Below, one piece after another: positions 42,740 to 51,417 of a DNA stretch of 64,000 nucleotides. The notes under the pieces were generated by a model that was not told the origin of the DNA, searched no databases, and worked only from the letters and a program-made list of their open reading frames with translations. Every line of letters begins with the position of its first letter. The first letter of the stretch is position 1. Source of the DNA: Neoroseomonas eburnea (lineage in GTDB: Bacteria; Pseudomonadota; Alphaproteobacteria; Acetobacterales; Acetobacteraceae); the NCBI RefSeq assembly GCF_018129005.1, contig NZ_JAAEDL010000005.1, forward strand, positions 62,001 through 126,000. The letters are read 5' to 3'. A program made the position numbers and the translations under genes.

Positions 42740-43156
42740 TCAGGCCCCCTTCGCCGGGCGGAACAGGGCAAGCGTGATGTCGTCGTCCATCTTCGTGAAG
42801 GCGACTTCCAGCGGCATGTCGAGCACCAGCGCCTCGGGCGTCTGCGCGCAGTCGACGATGTTGGTCATCATGCGCGGGCCTTCCTCGAGCTCCACGACCG
42901 CGATGGCGTAGGGCGGCTTGAAGCCCGGCACGGGCCGGTGGTGGATGACGTAGGAATGCAGCGTCGCGCGGCCGGAGGCCTCGAACACCTCGACGTTGCG
43001 CGTGCCGGTGTAGGGGCTGAACGGGCGCGGGGGGAAATACGCGCGGCCGGTATCGCCGCAGCGCTGCAGCAGCAGCTTGCCGTTCTTCGTGCCTTCCCAG
43101 AAATGTTTCGTCTCTGGTGTCGGTTCCGGCCGCGGGCGGCCTGGTTCGAGCGTCAT
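42740..43156 (-). CDS. DUF35 OB-fold protein with degenerate zinc ribbon
   Basis: This 138-residue protein partners thiolase-like enzymes. The N-terminal helix (ETKHFWEGTKNGKLLLQRC) and C-terminal OB strand set (ATLHSYVIHHRP...YAIAVVELEEGPRMMTNIVD) are typical. The rubredoxin-like zinc ribbon is eroded: where the family has CxxC...CPxC, this reads RCGDTGRAYFPPRPFSPYTG, leaving one of four Cys. A strong AAGGAGGAGG precedes ATG 43156. It is the first gene of the 43156-40546 operon. It probably stabilises and gates the CoA-ester site of the thiolase-like partner. Confidence 0.86.
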   Translation of the reverse strand: MTLEPGRPRPEPTPETKHFWEGTKNGKLLLQRCGDTGRAYFPPRPFSPYTGTRNVEVFEASGRATLHSYVIHHRPVPGFKPPYAIAVVELEEGPRMMTNIVDCAQTPEALVLDMPLEVAFTKMDDDITLALFRPAKGA

Positions 43157-43338
43157 GCGAGCGCTTCCTCCTCCTTGGGTTCGGCGCATCGTCGCGCGAA
43201 GCGGCGCCGGACGGAAGAGGGGGCGGGCCGAAGGCTTTGTGCGAGACGCTTCGTATCGCGGGCAGCCGCCACACGAGGCCCGCGTGCCGACACGATTGCC
43301 CCGCCGATGCCGAGCAGCGCCGGCACGGCCCGGCGGCA

Positions 43339-44208
43339 TCAGAGTTCGAGGATGCGTTCCGGGGCGGCTCGCCCGCGCAGCAGGTCCCACAGGCCGATCA
43401 TGTTGCCGCGGAAGCGGCCCCAGCGATCCGCCCAGGGTTCCGGCGCGAGGGAACGCACGAGGTTGGCGATGCAATGCCGCGCCGCGCTCGGGATGGCGTG
43501 GTTCCAGGGGAAGGTCCCCTTGCGCGCCAGGTAGACCGGGTTGACCACCTGCGAGTAGCCGAGCCGCACCTGCTGCACGCGGCCCGACTTGGCGCCGAGA
43601 TGCGCGCCGCGCGCGCCGAGCAGGCGCAGGATGCTGCCATGTTCCCCGAGGCGGCGCGTGACGTCGATGTCCTCGTACCAGGCGTAGAGGGGCAGGCGCT
43701 CGTCCACGCGGATGCCGTGCTCGCGTACCGTCGCCATGCGGAACGCCATGTTGCAGCCGTAGCCGTTGAAGGCAGGCTCGACCGCGCCGGCATCGGCGGG
43801 GGGGACATCGGCGGCCAGCAGCGCCGCGGCTTCCTCAAGCGTGTAGCCCGGCCCCTTCGCGCCGTCCGCGACGACGACGCCGGTGGCGACGACCATGTCG
43901 GGATGCGTGGCGAAGGCCGCTTCCGTGACCGCGAGGAAGGCGGGCGCGCAGAGGAAGTCGTCGTCGAGGAACAGCACCACGTCGCAATCGCCCGCCGCCT
44001 CCAGGATGGCGTTGCGCTGGCGCGGCAGGCCGGCCGAGGCGGTGATGAATTCGACGCCCGCGATGGCGTCGCAGCCGGCGACGTCGTCCGGGGTGACGTG
44101 GCAGACGATGGTGCGGTCGGCGGGGCGCGTCTGGCGCTGCAGGTCGCGCAGCACCCCCGCGAGGATCGCCGGGCGTCCTCGCGTCGCGATGCCGATGGCG
44201 AGGCGCAT
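43339..44208 (-). CDS. glycosyltransferase family 2
   Basis: This is a 289-residue GT-A fold transferase. It starts MRLAIGIATRGRPAILAGVL, has the donor-binding LPRQRNAILEAAGD region and the metal-binding FLDDDF (DxD-like), with ED in YAWYEDIDVTRRL as the probable base region. It adds a sugar to a lipid-linked acceptor at the inner face of the membrane. Its start shares one base with the stop of the preceding GT gene (TGATG). It is last in the 49515-43339 polysaccharide operon. Donor and linkage are unknown. Confidence 0.88.
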   Translation of the reverse strand: MRLAIGIATRGRPAILAGVLRDLQRQTRPADRTIVCHVTPDDVAGCDAIAGVEFITASAGLPRQRNAILEAAGDCDVVLFLDDDFLCAPAFLAVTEAAFATHPDMVVATGVVVADGAKGPGYTLEEAAALLAADVPPADAGAVEPAFNGYGCNMAFRMATVREHGIRVDERLPLYAWYEDIDVTRRLGEHGSILRLLGARGAHLGAKSGRVQQVRLGYSQVVNPVYLARKGTFPWNHAIPSAARHCIANLVRSLAPEPWADRWGRFRGNMIGLWDLLRGRAAPERILEL

Positions 44209-45083
44209 CAGGCGGTTTCGGTCAGCGGCGGCAAGGTGACAGGACGGCGGGCTTCGGCGGCGAGGGCGCCGGCCACGCGGCCGCGCCAGGTCATGAAGTA
44301 GTAGGCGGCGTCGTGCAGCCGCAACCGCAGCAGGCTGAGCGCGGCGCCACCCAGCGGCCGCACCATGAAGGCGAACCAGGTGGAGACCGGCGCGGCATGC
44401 CGCCGCAGCGCGAAGCCGAGGCCGCGGCCGTAGCGTTCCGCGCGCGCCACCGCGACCTCGGTCAGGCGCTTGTCGGGATGGATGATCCGCAGCTCCGGGT
44501 CGTAGCGCGCCTCGAGGCCGCGGGCCAGGGCACGGCAGACGAGGTCGTTGCCTTCCGCCGAGCCGAAGACCGTGCCCGGCCCCATCCGCTCGTCGAAGCC
44601 GCCGAGTTCCAGCGCGATGGCGCGGGGGAGGAAGAGGTTGAACTCGATCACGCTGGTCCAGACGTTGCCGAGGTCGATCGACCCGCCCTCGGCGCGCCAG
44701 CGGCCGGAGCCGAGCCCGCCCTCGGGCGAGGCGGCCGGACCGGTCAGCGCGCCGAGCGCCGGGTTGGCGACGAAGGCGGCCTCGACGCGGTCAAGCACGT
44801 TCGGCGGATAGGAGCAGTCATCGTCCGGGAAGGCGACGATCTCGCCCCGCGCATGGCGCAGGCCGAGGTTGCGCGCATGGTTCGCATTGCGCACGGAGGA
44901 GCGGAAGCGCCGCAGCTCGACCCGGCCGGCATAGGCGGTTTCCAGCTCGGCGAGGCGGTCGTGCTCGTTCTGGTCGACGATGATCACCTCGAAATCCGAC
45001 CGGCCCTGCGCGAGCAGGCTGTCGATCAGCTCGGCGATCTCCCTGTCGCGGCCGATGGTCGCGACGACGAGCGAGAACTTCAT
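44208..45083 (-). CDS. glycosyltransferase family 2
   Basis: This 291-residue GT-A enzyme starts MKFSLVVATIGRDREIAELI. It has VIIVDQNEHDR, the NHARNLGLRHARGEIVAFPDDDC segment with its DDD metal site, and GSAEGNDLVCRAL as the likely catalytic loop. The C-terminal 60 residues include a hydrophobic stretch (WFAFMVRPLGGAALSLL), suggesting membrane attachment. It overlaps the GT4 gene upstream by four bases. It is part of the polysaccharide assembly operon. Confidence 0.88.
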   Translation of the reverse strand: MKFSLVVATIGRDREIAELIDSLLAQGRSDFEVIIVDQNEHDRLAELETAYAGRVELRRFRSSVRNANHARNLGLRHARGEIVAFPDDDCSYPPNVLDRVEAAFVANPALGALTGPAASPEGGLGSGRWRAEGGSIDLGNVWTSVIEFNLFLPRAIALELGGFDERMGPGTVFGSAEGNDLVCRALARGLEARYDPELRIIHPDKRLTEVAVARAERYGRGLGFALRRHAAPVSTWFAFMVRPLGGAALSLLRLRLHDAAYYFMTWRGRVAGALAAEARRPVTLPPLTETA

Positions 45084-46204
45084 CCCTGCAGTCCCTCGAG
45101 AGCTTCCCGGGCGATGCGGCGCATCGCGGCACGGAAGGCTTCACGGCTGAAACGTCCCGCATTGGTGCGGCAATCTTGTGGCACGAAAGCCAGGGTCTCG
45201 AAGCGTTCCACAGCGGCAATGATCGCGCCTGCCGACTGCTCGGCGAAGAAGAGGCCGGTCGGCTGCCCGGCCGGGGGCGCGACGATGATGTCCCGCGCGC
45301 CGCCCTTGCCGAAGGCGATGACGGGGGTACCACAGGCCTGGGCCTCGACGGTGGCGATGCCGAAATCCTCCTCCGCCGCGAAGACGGCGGCACGGGCGGC
45401 CTGGGTCAGGCGGACCAGCTCCGCGGTGCTGACGCGGCCGCGGAACTCGATGTTGGGGGCGCCGCCGGCGGCCTCGCGCACGCGCGCCTCATTCGTGCCG
45501 TCGCCCACCACCACGAGGCGCCGGCCCGGCATGCGGCGGAAGGCCTCGGCGATCAGCTCGATCCGCTTGTAGGGCACCATGCGGGAGGCGGTGAGGTAGA
45601 AATCCTCCTTCTCCGCGCGCAGGGCGAAGCGCTCCACGTCCACCGGGGGATGGACGACGATGCTCTCCCGCCGCCAGGCCTTGCGGATGCGCTCGGCGAT
45701 GTAGGTGGAATTGGCCAGCACCACGTCGGGGGCGGCCGCGCTCGCGCGGTCCCACATGCGCATGCGGTGCAGCAGGCGGCGCGTGTAGAGCCCCTTCAGC
45801 CCGCGATCCAATCCCGCCTCGCGCAGGTACTGGTGCTGCAGGTCCCAGGCGTAGCGCATCGGGCTGTGCACGTAGGAGACATGCACCTGGCCCGGCCCGG
45901 TGATCGCGCCCTTGGCCACGGCGTGCGAGGAGGACAGCACCAGGTCGTAGCCGGACAGGTCGAACTGCTCGACCGCCAGCGGCATCAGGCCGAGGTACTT
46001 GCGGAAGTGCTTCCGGGCGAAGGGCAGGCGCTGGATGAAGCTGGTGCGCACCGGCCTGCCGCCGAGGAAGCCGCGCTCCGCTTCCGGCATGAAGTCGCAG
46101 AGGACGAAGAGATCCGCCTCCGGCCATTCGGCCAGGAATTGTTCCACCACGCGTTCGGAGCCGGCGAAGGAATCCAGCCATTCATGGACGATGGCGACCT
46201 TCAT
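45080..46204 (-). CDS. glycosyltransferase family 4
   Basis: This is a 374-residue GT-B transferase: an N-terminal domain from MKVAIVHEWLDSFAGSERVVEQF, a middle YVHSPMRYAWDLQHQYL region seen in mannosyl and rhamnosyl transferases, and the donor domain with TASRMVPYKRIELIAEAF and the E-x7-E segment EEDFGIATVEAQACGTPV. It is a retaining transferase using a nucleotide sugar. It overlaps both neighbours by four bases in the operon. Confidence 0.9.
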   Translation of the reverse strand: MKVAIVHEWLDSFAGSERVVEQFLAEWPEADLFVLCDFMPEAERGFLGGRPVRTSFIQRLPFARKHFRKYLGLMPLAVEQFDLSGYDLVLSSSHAVAKGAITGPGQVHVSYVHSPMRYAWDLQHQYLREAGLDRGLKGLYTRRLLHRMRMWDRASAAAPDVVLANSTYIAERIRKAWRRESIVVHPPVDVERFALRAEKEDFYLTASRMVPYKRIELIAEAFRRMPGRRLVVVGDGTNEARVREAAGGAPNIEFRGRVSTAELVRLTQAARAAVFAAEEDFGIATVEAQACGTPVIAFGKGGARDIIVAPPAGQPTGLFFAEQSAGAIIAAVERFETLAFVPQDCRTNAGRFSREAFRAAMRRIAREALEGLQG

Positions 46205-47277
46205 GCGGCGACCTCCGTGATCTGCGCCAGCAGTTCGCGCGCCGCCCGTTCCCAGGTGAAGCGCGCGGCGCGGGCGAGGCCGGCATCGCGCATGCCGTCG
46301 CGCAGCCCTTCCTCCTCGACCAGCCGCGCCAGGGCGTCCTGCAGGCTCGCTGGCTGCGCCGGGTCGAACCAGAGCGCGGCCTCGGCGCAGACCTCAGGCA
46401 CGGCGCCGGCATGCGCGGCGATCACCGGGCAGCCGCAAGCCATCGCCTCCAGCGGCGGCAGGCCGAAGCCCTCATAGCGGGAAGGGAAGACCAGGCAGAG
46501 CGCGTTAGCGTACAGAGCGCGCAACTCCCCATCCGACACGCGCCCGAGCACCCGCGCCGCCTCCGCCGCCACGCCGCCGCCGCCACGGAACACCGCCGGA
46601 TCCGCCGCGCCGGCGACCGCCAGCGTCAGCCCGTGCCGGCCGAGCACATCCGCCGCCGCCGTCAATGCCGCGAGGTTCTTGTGCGCCGCCGGATTGCCGA
46701 CCACGAGCGCGTAGCGCGCGGGTTCCAGCCCGTGCCGCGCCAGCACGGTCTCGTCTGCCGGCACGCGCAGGATGTGCTCCCCGCCTTCCGGCAGCACGCC
46801 GATCGAGGATGCATCCACGCCGAGCGCCGCGGCGATCCGCCCGCGCGAGAATTCCGACACCGTCAGCAGCCGTGCGCCCGCCCGCGCCAGGCGCTTCTGC
46901 AGCAGCCGGTACCAGGTGCGGAAAGCGAAGGAATAGGAGTCCGGCGTGTCGAAGGCGCCGGCGTCGTGGATCACTACGGCCTGTCGCGCGCCGGCCAGCA
47001 GCGGCCCGGTGTTGCCGAGGTTCACCAGGAGATCGCCCTTCGCCGCGCGTGGCAGGTCGATCTGTTCCCAGGCCTGGCCGCCGCGCGTGCCGACGGCCTC
47101 GCCGCGCAGGTGCTTCAGCCCCGGGTCGCGCGCTCCGGCCGGATGCAGCACCCGCGCCGACGGCCAGGCGCCGGCGCCTGCGAGCGCATCCGCCGCGGCG
47201 ACGATCTCGGTCGCGAAGCGCTGCACGCCGGTCATGCCCTGGGTCAGGAAGCGGCCGTTGATGACGATGCCGCTCAT
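46201..47277 (-). CDS. glycosyltransferase family 4
   Basis: This 358-residue GT-B enzyme has an N-terminal domain MSGIVINGRFLTQGMTGVQRFA and a donor domain with ALVVGNPAAHKNLAALTAA and the E-x7-E motif YEGFGLPPLEAMACGCPV. The N-terminal GRFLTQGMTGVQRF pattern is common in polysaccharide GT4 proteins of alphaproteobacteria. It overlaps the flippase gene by four bases, indicating one transcript. The donor sugar is unknown. Confidence 0.9.
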   Translation of the reverse strand: MSGIVINGRFLTQGMTGVQRFATEIVAAADALAGAGAWPSARVLHPAGARDPGLKHLRGEAVGTRGGQAWEQIDLPRAAKGDLLVNLGNTGPLLAGARQAVVIHDAGAFDTPDSYSFAFRTWYRLLQKRLARAGARLLTVSEFSRGRIAAALGVDASSIGVLPEGGEHILRVPADETVLARHGLEPARYALVVGNPAAHKNLAALTAAADVLGRHGLTLAVAGAADPAVFRGGGGVAAEAARVLGRVSDGELRALYANALCLVFPSRYEGFGLPPLEAMACGCPVIAAHAGAVPEVCAEAALWFDPAQPASLQDALARLVEEEGLRDGMRDAGLARAARFTWERAARELLAQITEVAA

Positions 47278-48785
47278 GCGGCCCCCCTTCCGATCCGGCG
47301 CAGCAGCGCGGCGCGATCATCGGCCGGGGCGACCCGCCAGCCAAGCCACAGCACGGCGCCGAGCGTCACGGCCCCCAGCAGCGCAGGCAGCACCAGGCCC
47401 GGCAGCGGCACCATCAGCGCCATCCCCGCGCCGGCCGCGACGAGCATCGGCATCAGCGCGCGCCCGGCCTCCGCCGATGGAGGGTAGAAGCGCGCGGCAA
47501 GCAGGAAGCGCCCCGCGCAATCCGTCGCCGCGCGCAGCGTCCAGGCGATGGCCGCGCCCTCGATCCCGATCAGCACCAGCAGCAGCGCGCCGAGCGGCAG
47601 GAACACCGCCGCCTGCACCAGGGAGAAGGTCGCCGTCACCTCCGGCCGCCCGATCGCGTCGAGCATCGTCCCGGGCACGAAGGCGAGGCAGGAGAAGAAG
47701 ATGCCGACGCCGAGGATGCGCAGCACCATCCCGCCGCCCTCGGCGAAGGCGGTGCCGAGCCACAGCCACAGCAGCCATTCGGCCAGCGTCACCAGCACCA
47801 GGCAGGCCGGCAGCGCCAGCCCGGCCACGATCAGGGCGCCGCGCCGCACCAGCAGCGCGGTGCGCTCCGGCGAGGTGCGGAAGGAGGAGGCGATGGCCGG
47901 CAGCAGCGTCTGTGCCACCGCCACGGGCAGGATCCACATGCGCATGACGAGGTCGAGCGGTGTCGCATAGAAGGCGACGGCCGTCAGCCCGATCAGCGCG
48001 CCGACCAGGAAGCGGTCGGCATAGAGCAGCACCTGGGTCAGCGCCCCGGAGAGGCTCATCCACCCCCCCTGGCGCAGCAGTGGCCGCAGCAGGCCGAAGC
48101 GCGGCCGCGCAAGCCCCAGCCCCGGCACGATCTTCCAGGCGATTGCCGCATAGCCGAGGCCGCTCGCCAGCCGCACCACGACCAGCGCCAGCATCACGCT
48201 CACCAGGCTGTCCCACAGCAGCAGGGCGATCACCGGGCCGAGGTAGTAGAAGATGCTGACCGGCATGTTCACGAGATTGGCCGCGCGGAAGCGCTGCCAG
48301 GCCGCGAGCACGCCCCAGAGCGCCGCGTTCATCACCACCAGCGGCGCCGCGGCGGCGAGGACGCGGAAGGCGACGAGCGCCTCGGCCTCCAGCCCCGGCG
48401 GCACCAGCAGCACACGCCCGATCAGCACCGGCATGAAGAACCAGGCGAGGCCCGCCGTCACGGTCGAGAGGCCGAGCAGCCCATAGAGGGCGGCGCCAAC
48501 CAGGGCCGGCGCCTCGGCGCCGCGGCCTTCGCCGATCCGCTCCGACACCGCGCGGGTCAGCGCCATGCCGAGCCCGAGGTCGAAGACCCCGAAGATGCCG
48601 ATCATGGCGAGTGCGAGGGTGAAGAGCCCCCAGCGCTCCGTCCCCAGCAGGTGCACCAGCACCGGGGTGATGAGGAGCGCGACCAGCAGCGGGATGCCGC
48701 GCCCGAACGCGTTCCACAGCACGCCGGAGACAAGCCGGCGCCCGCCGGCCCGGTCCTCCGGGCCCTCGGACGCCGTACCAGTCAT
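47274..48785 (-). CDS. polysaccharide flippase (Wzx/MOP superfamily)
   Basis: This 503-residue membrane protein has about fourteen hydrophobic segments, from VSGVLWNAFGRGIPLLVALL to a final segment near 480. The start and the periodic Arg/Gly-rich loops are typical of oligosaccharide flippases of the MOP superfamily. It would flip the lipid-linked repeat unit built by the neighbouring transferases across the inner membrane. No Wzy-type polymerase or Wzz is found beside it. It is 28 bases downstream of the priming sugar transferase. Confidence 0.88.
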   Translation of the reverse strand: MTGTASEGPEDRAGGRRLVSGVLWNAFGRGIPLLVALLITPVLVHLLGTERWGLFTLALAMIGIFGVFDLGLGMALTRAVSERIGEGRGAEAPALVGAALYGLLGLSTVTAGLAWFFMPVLIGRVLLVPPGLEAEALVAFRVLAAAAPLVVMNAALWGVLAAWQRFRAANLVNMPVSIFYYLGPVIALLLWDSLVSVMLALVVVRLASGLGYAAIAWKIVPGLGLARPRFGLLRPLLRQGGWMSLSGALTQVLLYADRFLVGALIGLTAVAFYATPLDLVMRMWILPVAVAQTLLPAIASSFRTSPERTALLVRRGALIVAGLALPACLVLVTLAEWLLWLWLGTAFAEGGGMVLRILGVGIFFSCLAFVPGTMLDAIGRPEVTATFSLVQAAVFLPLGALLLVLIGIEGAAIAWTLRAATDCAGRFLLAARFYPPSAEAGRALMPMLVAAGAGMALMVPLPGLVLPALLGAVTLGAVLWLGWRVAPADDRAALLRRIGRGAA

Positions 48786-48813
48786 GGGATGGATTCCTTG
48801 GTGGCCCCGGGGC

Positions 48814-49515
48814 TCAGTGTGCGCCGCGGCGCGACAGCACCGCCATCGGGGTCTTCAGCAGGATGCGGATGTCGGCCAGCAGCGAGGGCTGCGAGACATA
48901 GGCGACATCGAGCGCCACCCGCTGGTCGTAGGAGGTCTCGCTGCGGCCGCTCACCTGCCACAGGCCGGTGATGCCCGGGCGGACGGTCAGGTAGTGCGCG
49001 GCGGCGGCGCCGTAGTAGCGGTCCAGCTCGGACTGCTGCACCGGGCGGGGGCCGACGATGCTCATCTCGCCCTTCAGCACGTTGATGAGCTGAGGCAACT
49101 CGTCGAGGCTGGTGGCGCGCAGGAAGCGGCCGATGGCGGTGATGCGCGGGTCGTTCTTCAGCTTGCGGGTCGCCTCCCACTCCTCGCGCGCGGCGGGGTC
49201 GGCGGCGAGCAGCGCGTCGAGCCGCGCCTGGCTGTCGATCACCATGGAGCGGAACTTGAGGCAGCCGAAGATGCGGCCGCCGCGGCCGACGCGCGGGTGG
49301 GCGTAGAAGGCCGGCCCGCCATCGGCCCGCACCAGCGCGCCGACGATGATGAAGAAGGGCAGGGCGACCAGCAGCGCCGCGCCGGCGATGGCGATGTCCA
49401 TCGCGCGCTTGGCGAGCGGCAGCCGGCGGGCGGCTCGGTCGCGGGCGGAAACGCCGGCGACGGCGCCGGCAGGGGCGCCATGTGGGGGGAGGGGACCAAC
49501 CGGAACGCTGGACAT
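48814..49515 (-). CDS. priming sugar-phosphate transferase (ExoY/WcaJ-type, bacterial sugar transferase)
   Basis: This is a 233-residue membrane enzyme that puts the first sugar-phosphate on undecaprenyl phosphate. It has one hydrophobic segment (about 42-63, AMDIAIAGAALLVALPFFII), then the conserved FGCLKFRSM, DELPQLINVLKGEMSIVGPRP and RPGITGLWQVSGR motifs. The length is that of the short ExoY class, without the five-segment WbaP front half. It is first in the polysaccharide operon and starts the repeat unit. Galactose- or glucose-phosphate transfer is usual in the class; which applies is not visible. Confidence 0.93.
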   Translation of the reverse strand: MSSVPVGPLPPHGAPAGAVAGVSARDRAARRLPLAKRAMDIAIAGAALLVALPFFIIVGALVRADGGPAFYAHPRVGRGGRIFGCLKFRSMVIDSQARLDALLAADPAAREEWEATRKLKNDPRITAIGRFLRATSLDELPQLINVLKGEMSIVGPRPVQQSELDRYYGAAAAHYLTVRPGITGLWQVSGRSETSYDQRVALDVAYVSQPSLLADIRILLKTPMAVLSRRGAH

Positions 49516-49788
49516 GAGCGATAACGGCCTTCTGGTGTCACCGCTGCCGGCGGGGGTCCGGCAACGGCCAAAGGGGGCCCTTGGACCTCATCGCCCTTCC
49601 GCATCTGCGGGGAGGGGGCGAGGCCGGTCCTCGGAATGACCCTAGACATGACCCTTGGCGCTGACGGATTTGGGACCTGCTTGCGGCGCAATTGTGGCGC
49701 GACGGCCGGCCACGCCCGGAATCTTTCGTGACGGTGCCGCTTGCTCGCTCCATGGCCCGGCCCTAGACGGCCAGCGCCCCCTAACGGA

Positions 49789-51417
49789 GTGCGCGCCCTG
49801 ACCCCCCGCGTCGCTTCGGTCCTGTCCTACGGCTTCGCGCTGCTGCTCGGCGCGGTGCTGGTGGCCGCGACCTTCCCGATCGATTTCCTGTTGCCGCATG
49901 CCGGCATCGACTGGGCGCCACAGGGCGATGCCGCGCAGCACGCCATCGCCCAGCGCTATTTCCTGGGCGACGACTGGCGCTGGCCGCCCCTGATGGCGCG
50001 CAACATCCTCCCGCCCGATGGCCTCAACATCGCCTTCTCCGACGGAATCCCGCTGCTCGCGCTGGTGCTGAAGCTGCTGCGCGGCACCCTGCCCGAGGGT
50101 TTTCACGGCATCGGCCTGTTCTACGGCATCGCCTGGCTGGCGCAGCCGGCGGCGGCGGTCTGGTGCCTGCGCGGCACGGGGGAGAAGCGGGTGTTGCCGG
50201 CGGTGGCGATCGCACTCGCCGCGGCCTCGATGCCGGCCTTCATCAATCGCTATGGCCATGCGGCGCTGACCGGGCATTTCACGCTGCTGATCGCGCTCGG
50301 CTTCTATCTCCGGCTGGTGCGGGTGCCCTCGCCCGCGCTGTGGGCGGGGGCAGTTGTCGCGGCGGTCGCGACGCTGCTCGTCCACCCTTACCTTGCGGCC
50401 ATGGTCCTGGCGCTGCTCGGCGCCGCGCCGGCGACGCTGCTGCTGCGGTCGGACCGGCGCTGGATGGGGGCGGCGACAGGCTTCTGCGCGGCGGCCGGGG
50501 CGGTGCTCGCGACGATGGCAGCCTTCGGCTATCTCGGCGCGCGGGGCGACGGCGGCTTCGGGGATTTTGCCCTGAACCTGCTCTCGCCATTCTGGCCGCA
50601 TCGCTCCGGCCTGCTGCCGGGCTTGGTTTCGGGCGAGATCGACGCCACCGGCCATGGCGGATGGGAAGGCTACAACTGGCTCGGTGCGGGGCTGATCGCG
50701 GGGATGCTCGCGGTGGTCGTCCTGATGCCGCGGGAAGCTGCGCGGGTCCTGCGGCGCCACGCAGGCCTGGCGCTGGTGCTGTTCGGGCTCGCGCTGCTCG
50801 CGGTCTCCTTCCGCGTCGGGGTAGGGCGGCTGGTGGTGCTGGACCTCGGTCCGGCGCCGGGCTTCCTCGAGCAGTTCCGCGCCTCGGGCCGCTTCTTCTG
50901 GCCGGTCGGCCTGGCGCTGCTGGTGGGCAGTGTGGCGCTGCTCGCGCGGGTGCCGCGCTTCGGCGCGGCTGCGGTGCTGGTGCTCGGCCTGCTGCAATTC
51001 GCCGATGCGGCGCCGAACCGCGCGGCCATCCGCGACTGGGCGGCGGCGCGGACAGCCTGGATCGTCGATGCGGCGGCTCTGCGCCGGCTGCTGGCCGAGG
51101 CGGACCGCCTGACCCTGCTGCCGACCTGGACTTGCATCCCGGCAGCCGACGCTTTCGGCGACCATGCGCGGCAGCTTCAGGTGCTGACGCTTGCCGCCGA
51201 GCGGCCGGTGCCGGTGAACTCCATGTATGTGGCCCGCTGGCGGGGCGAGCGCCCGCCCTGCGCCGATTCCGCGACGATCGCGACGCCGCTCGAACCGGGG
51301 GAACTGCGCATCATCCTGCCCGGCGCGCGGGCGGAGGCCTTGGCCCGCATGCCGGCTGCCGCGACGCTCTGCTCTCCGGTCGGCGATATCCTCGCCTGCC
51401 GGCTCAGCCCTCGGTGA
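49789..51417 (+). CDS. DUF6311-like multi-pass membrane protein
   Basis: This is a membrane protein of about 542 residues with roughly ten hydrophobic segments and a C-terminal soluble tail of about 110 residues. The stretch GIDWAPQGDAAQHAIAQRYFLGDDWRWPPLMA followed by GLNIAFSDGIPLLALVLKLL (key residues QGD, QH, D, PL) resembles DUF6311 proteins and the acidic-loop layout of GT-C glycosyltransferases. GTG 49789 is the likeliest start; TTG 49741 is the alternative. It diverges from the priming transferase, and its last 14 bases overlap the convergent GtrB-like gene. A role in modifying or polymerising the local polysaccharide is a guess. Confidence 0.7.
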   Translation: MRALTPRVASVLSYGFALLLGAVLVAATFPIDFLLPHAGIDWAPQGDAAQHAIAQRYFLGDDWRWPPLMARNILPPDGLNIAFSDGIPLLALVLKLLRGTLPEGFHGIGLFYGIAWLAQPAAAVWCLRGTGEKRVLPAVAIALAAASMPAFINRYGHAALTGHFTLLIALGFYLRLVRVPSPALWAGAVVAAVATLLVHPYLAAMVLALLGAAPATLLLRSDRRWMGAATGFCAAAGAVLATMAAFGYLGARGDGGFGDFALNLLSPFWPHRSGLLPGLVSGEIDATGHGGWEGYNWLGAGLIAGMLAVVVLMPREAARVLRRHAGLALVLFGLALLAVSFRVGVGRLVVLDLGPAPGFLEQFRASGRFFWPVGLALLVGSVALLARVPRFGAAAVLVLGLLQFADAAPNRAAIRDWAAARTAWIVDAAALRRLLAEADRLTLLPTWTCIPAADAFGDHARQLQVLTLAAERPVPVNSMYVARWRGERPPCADSATIATPLEPGELRIILPGARAEALARMPAAATLCSPVGDILACRLSPR

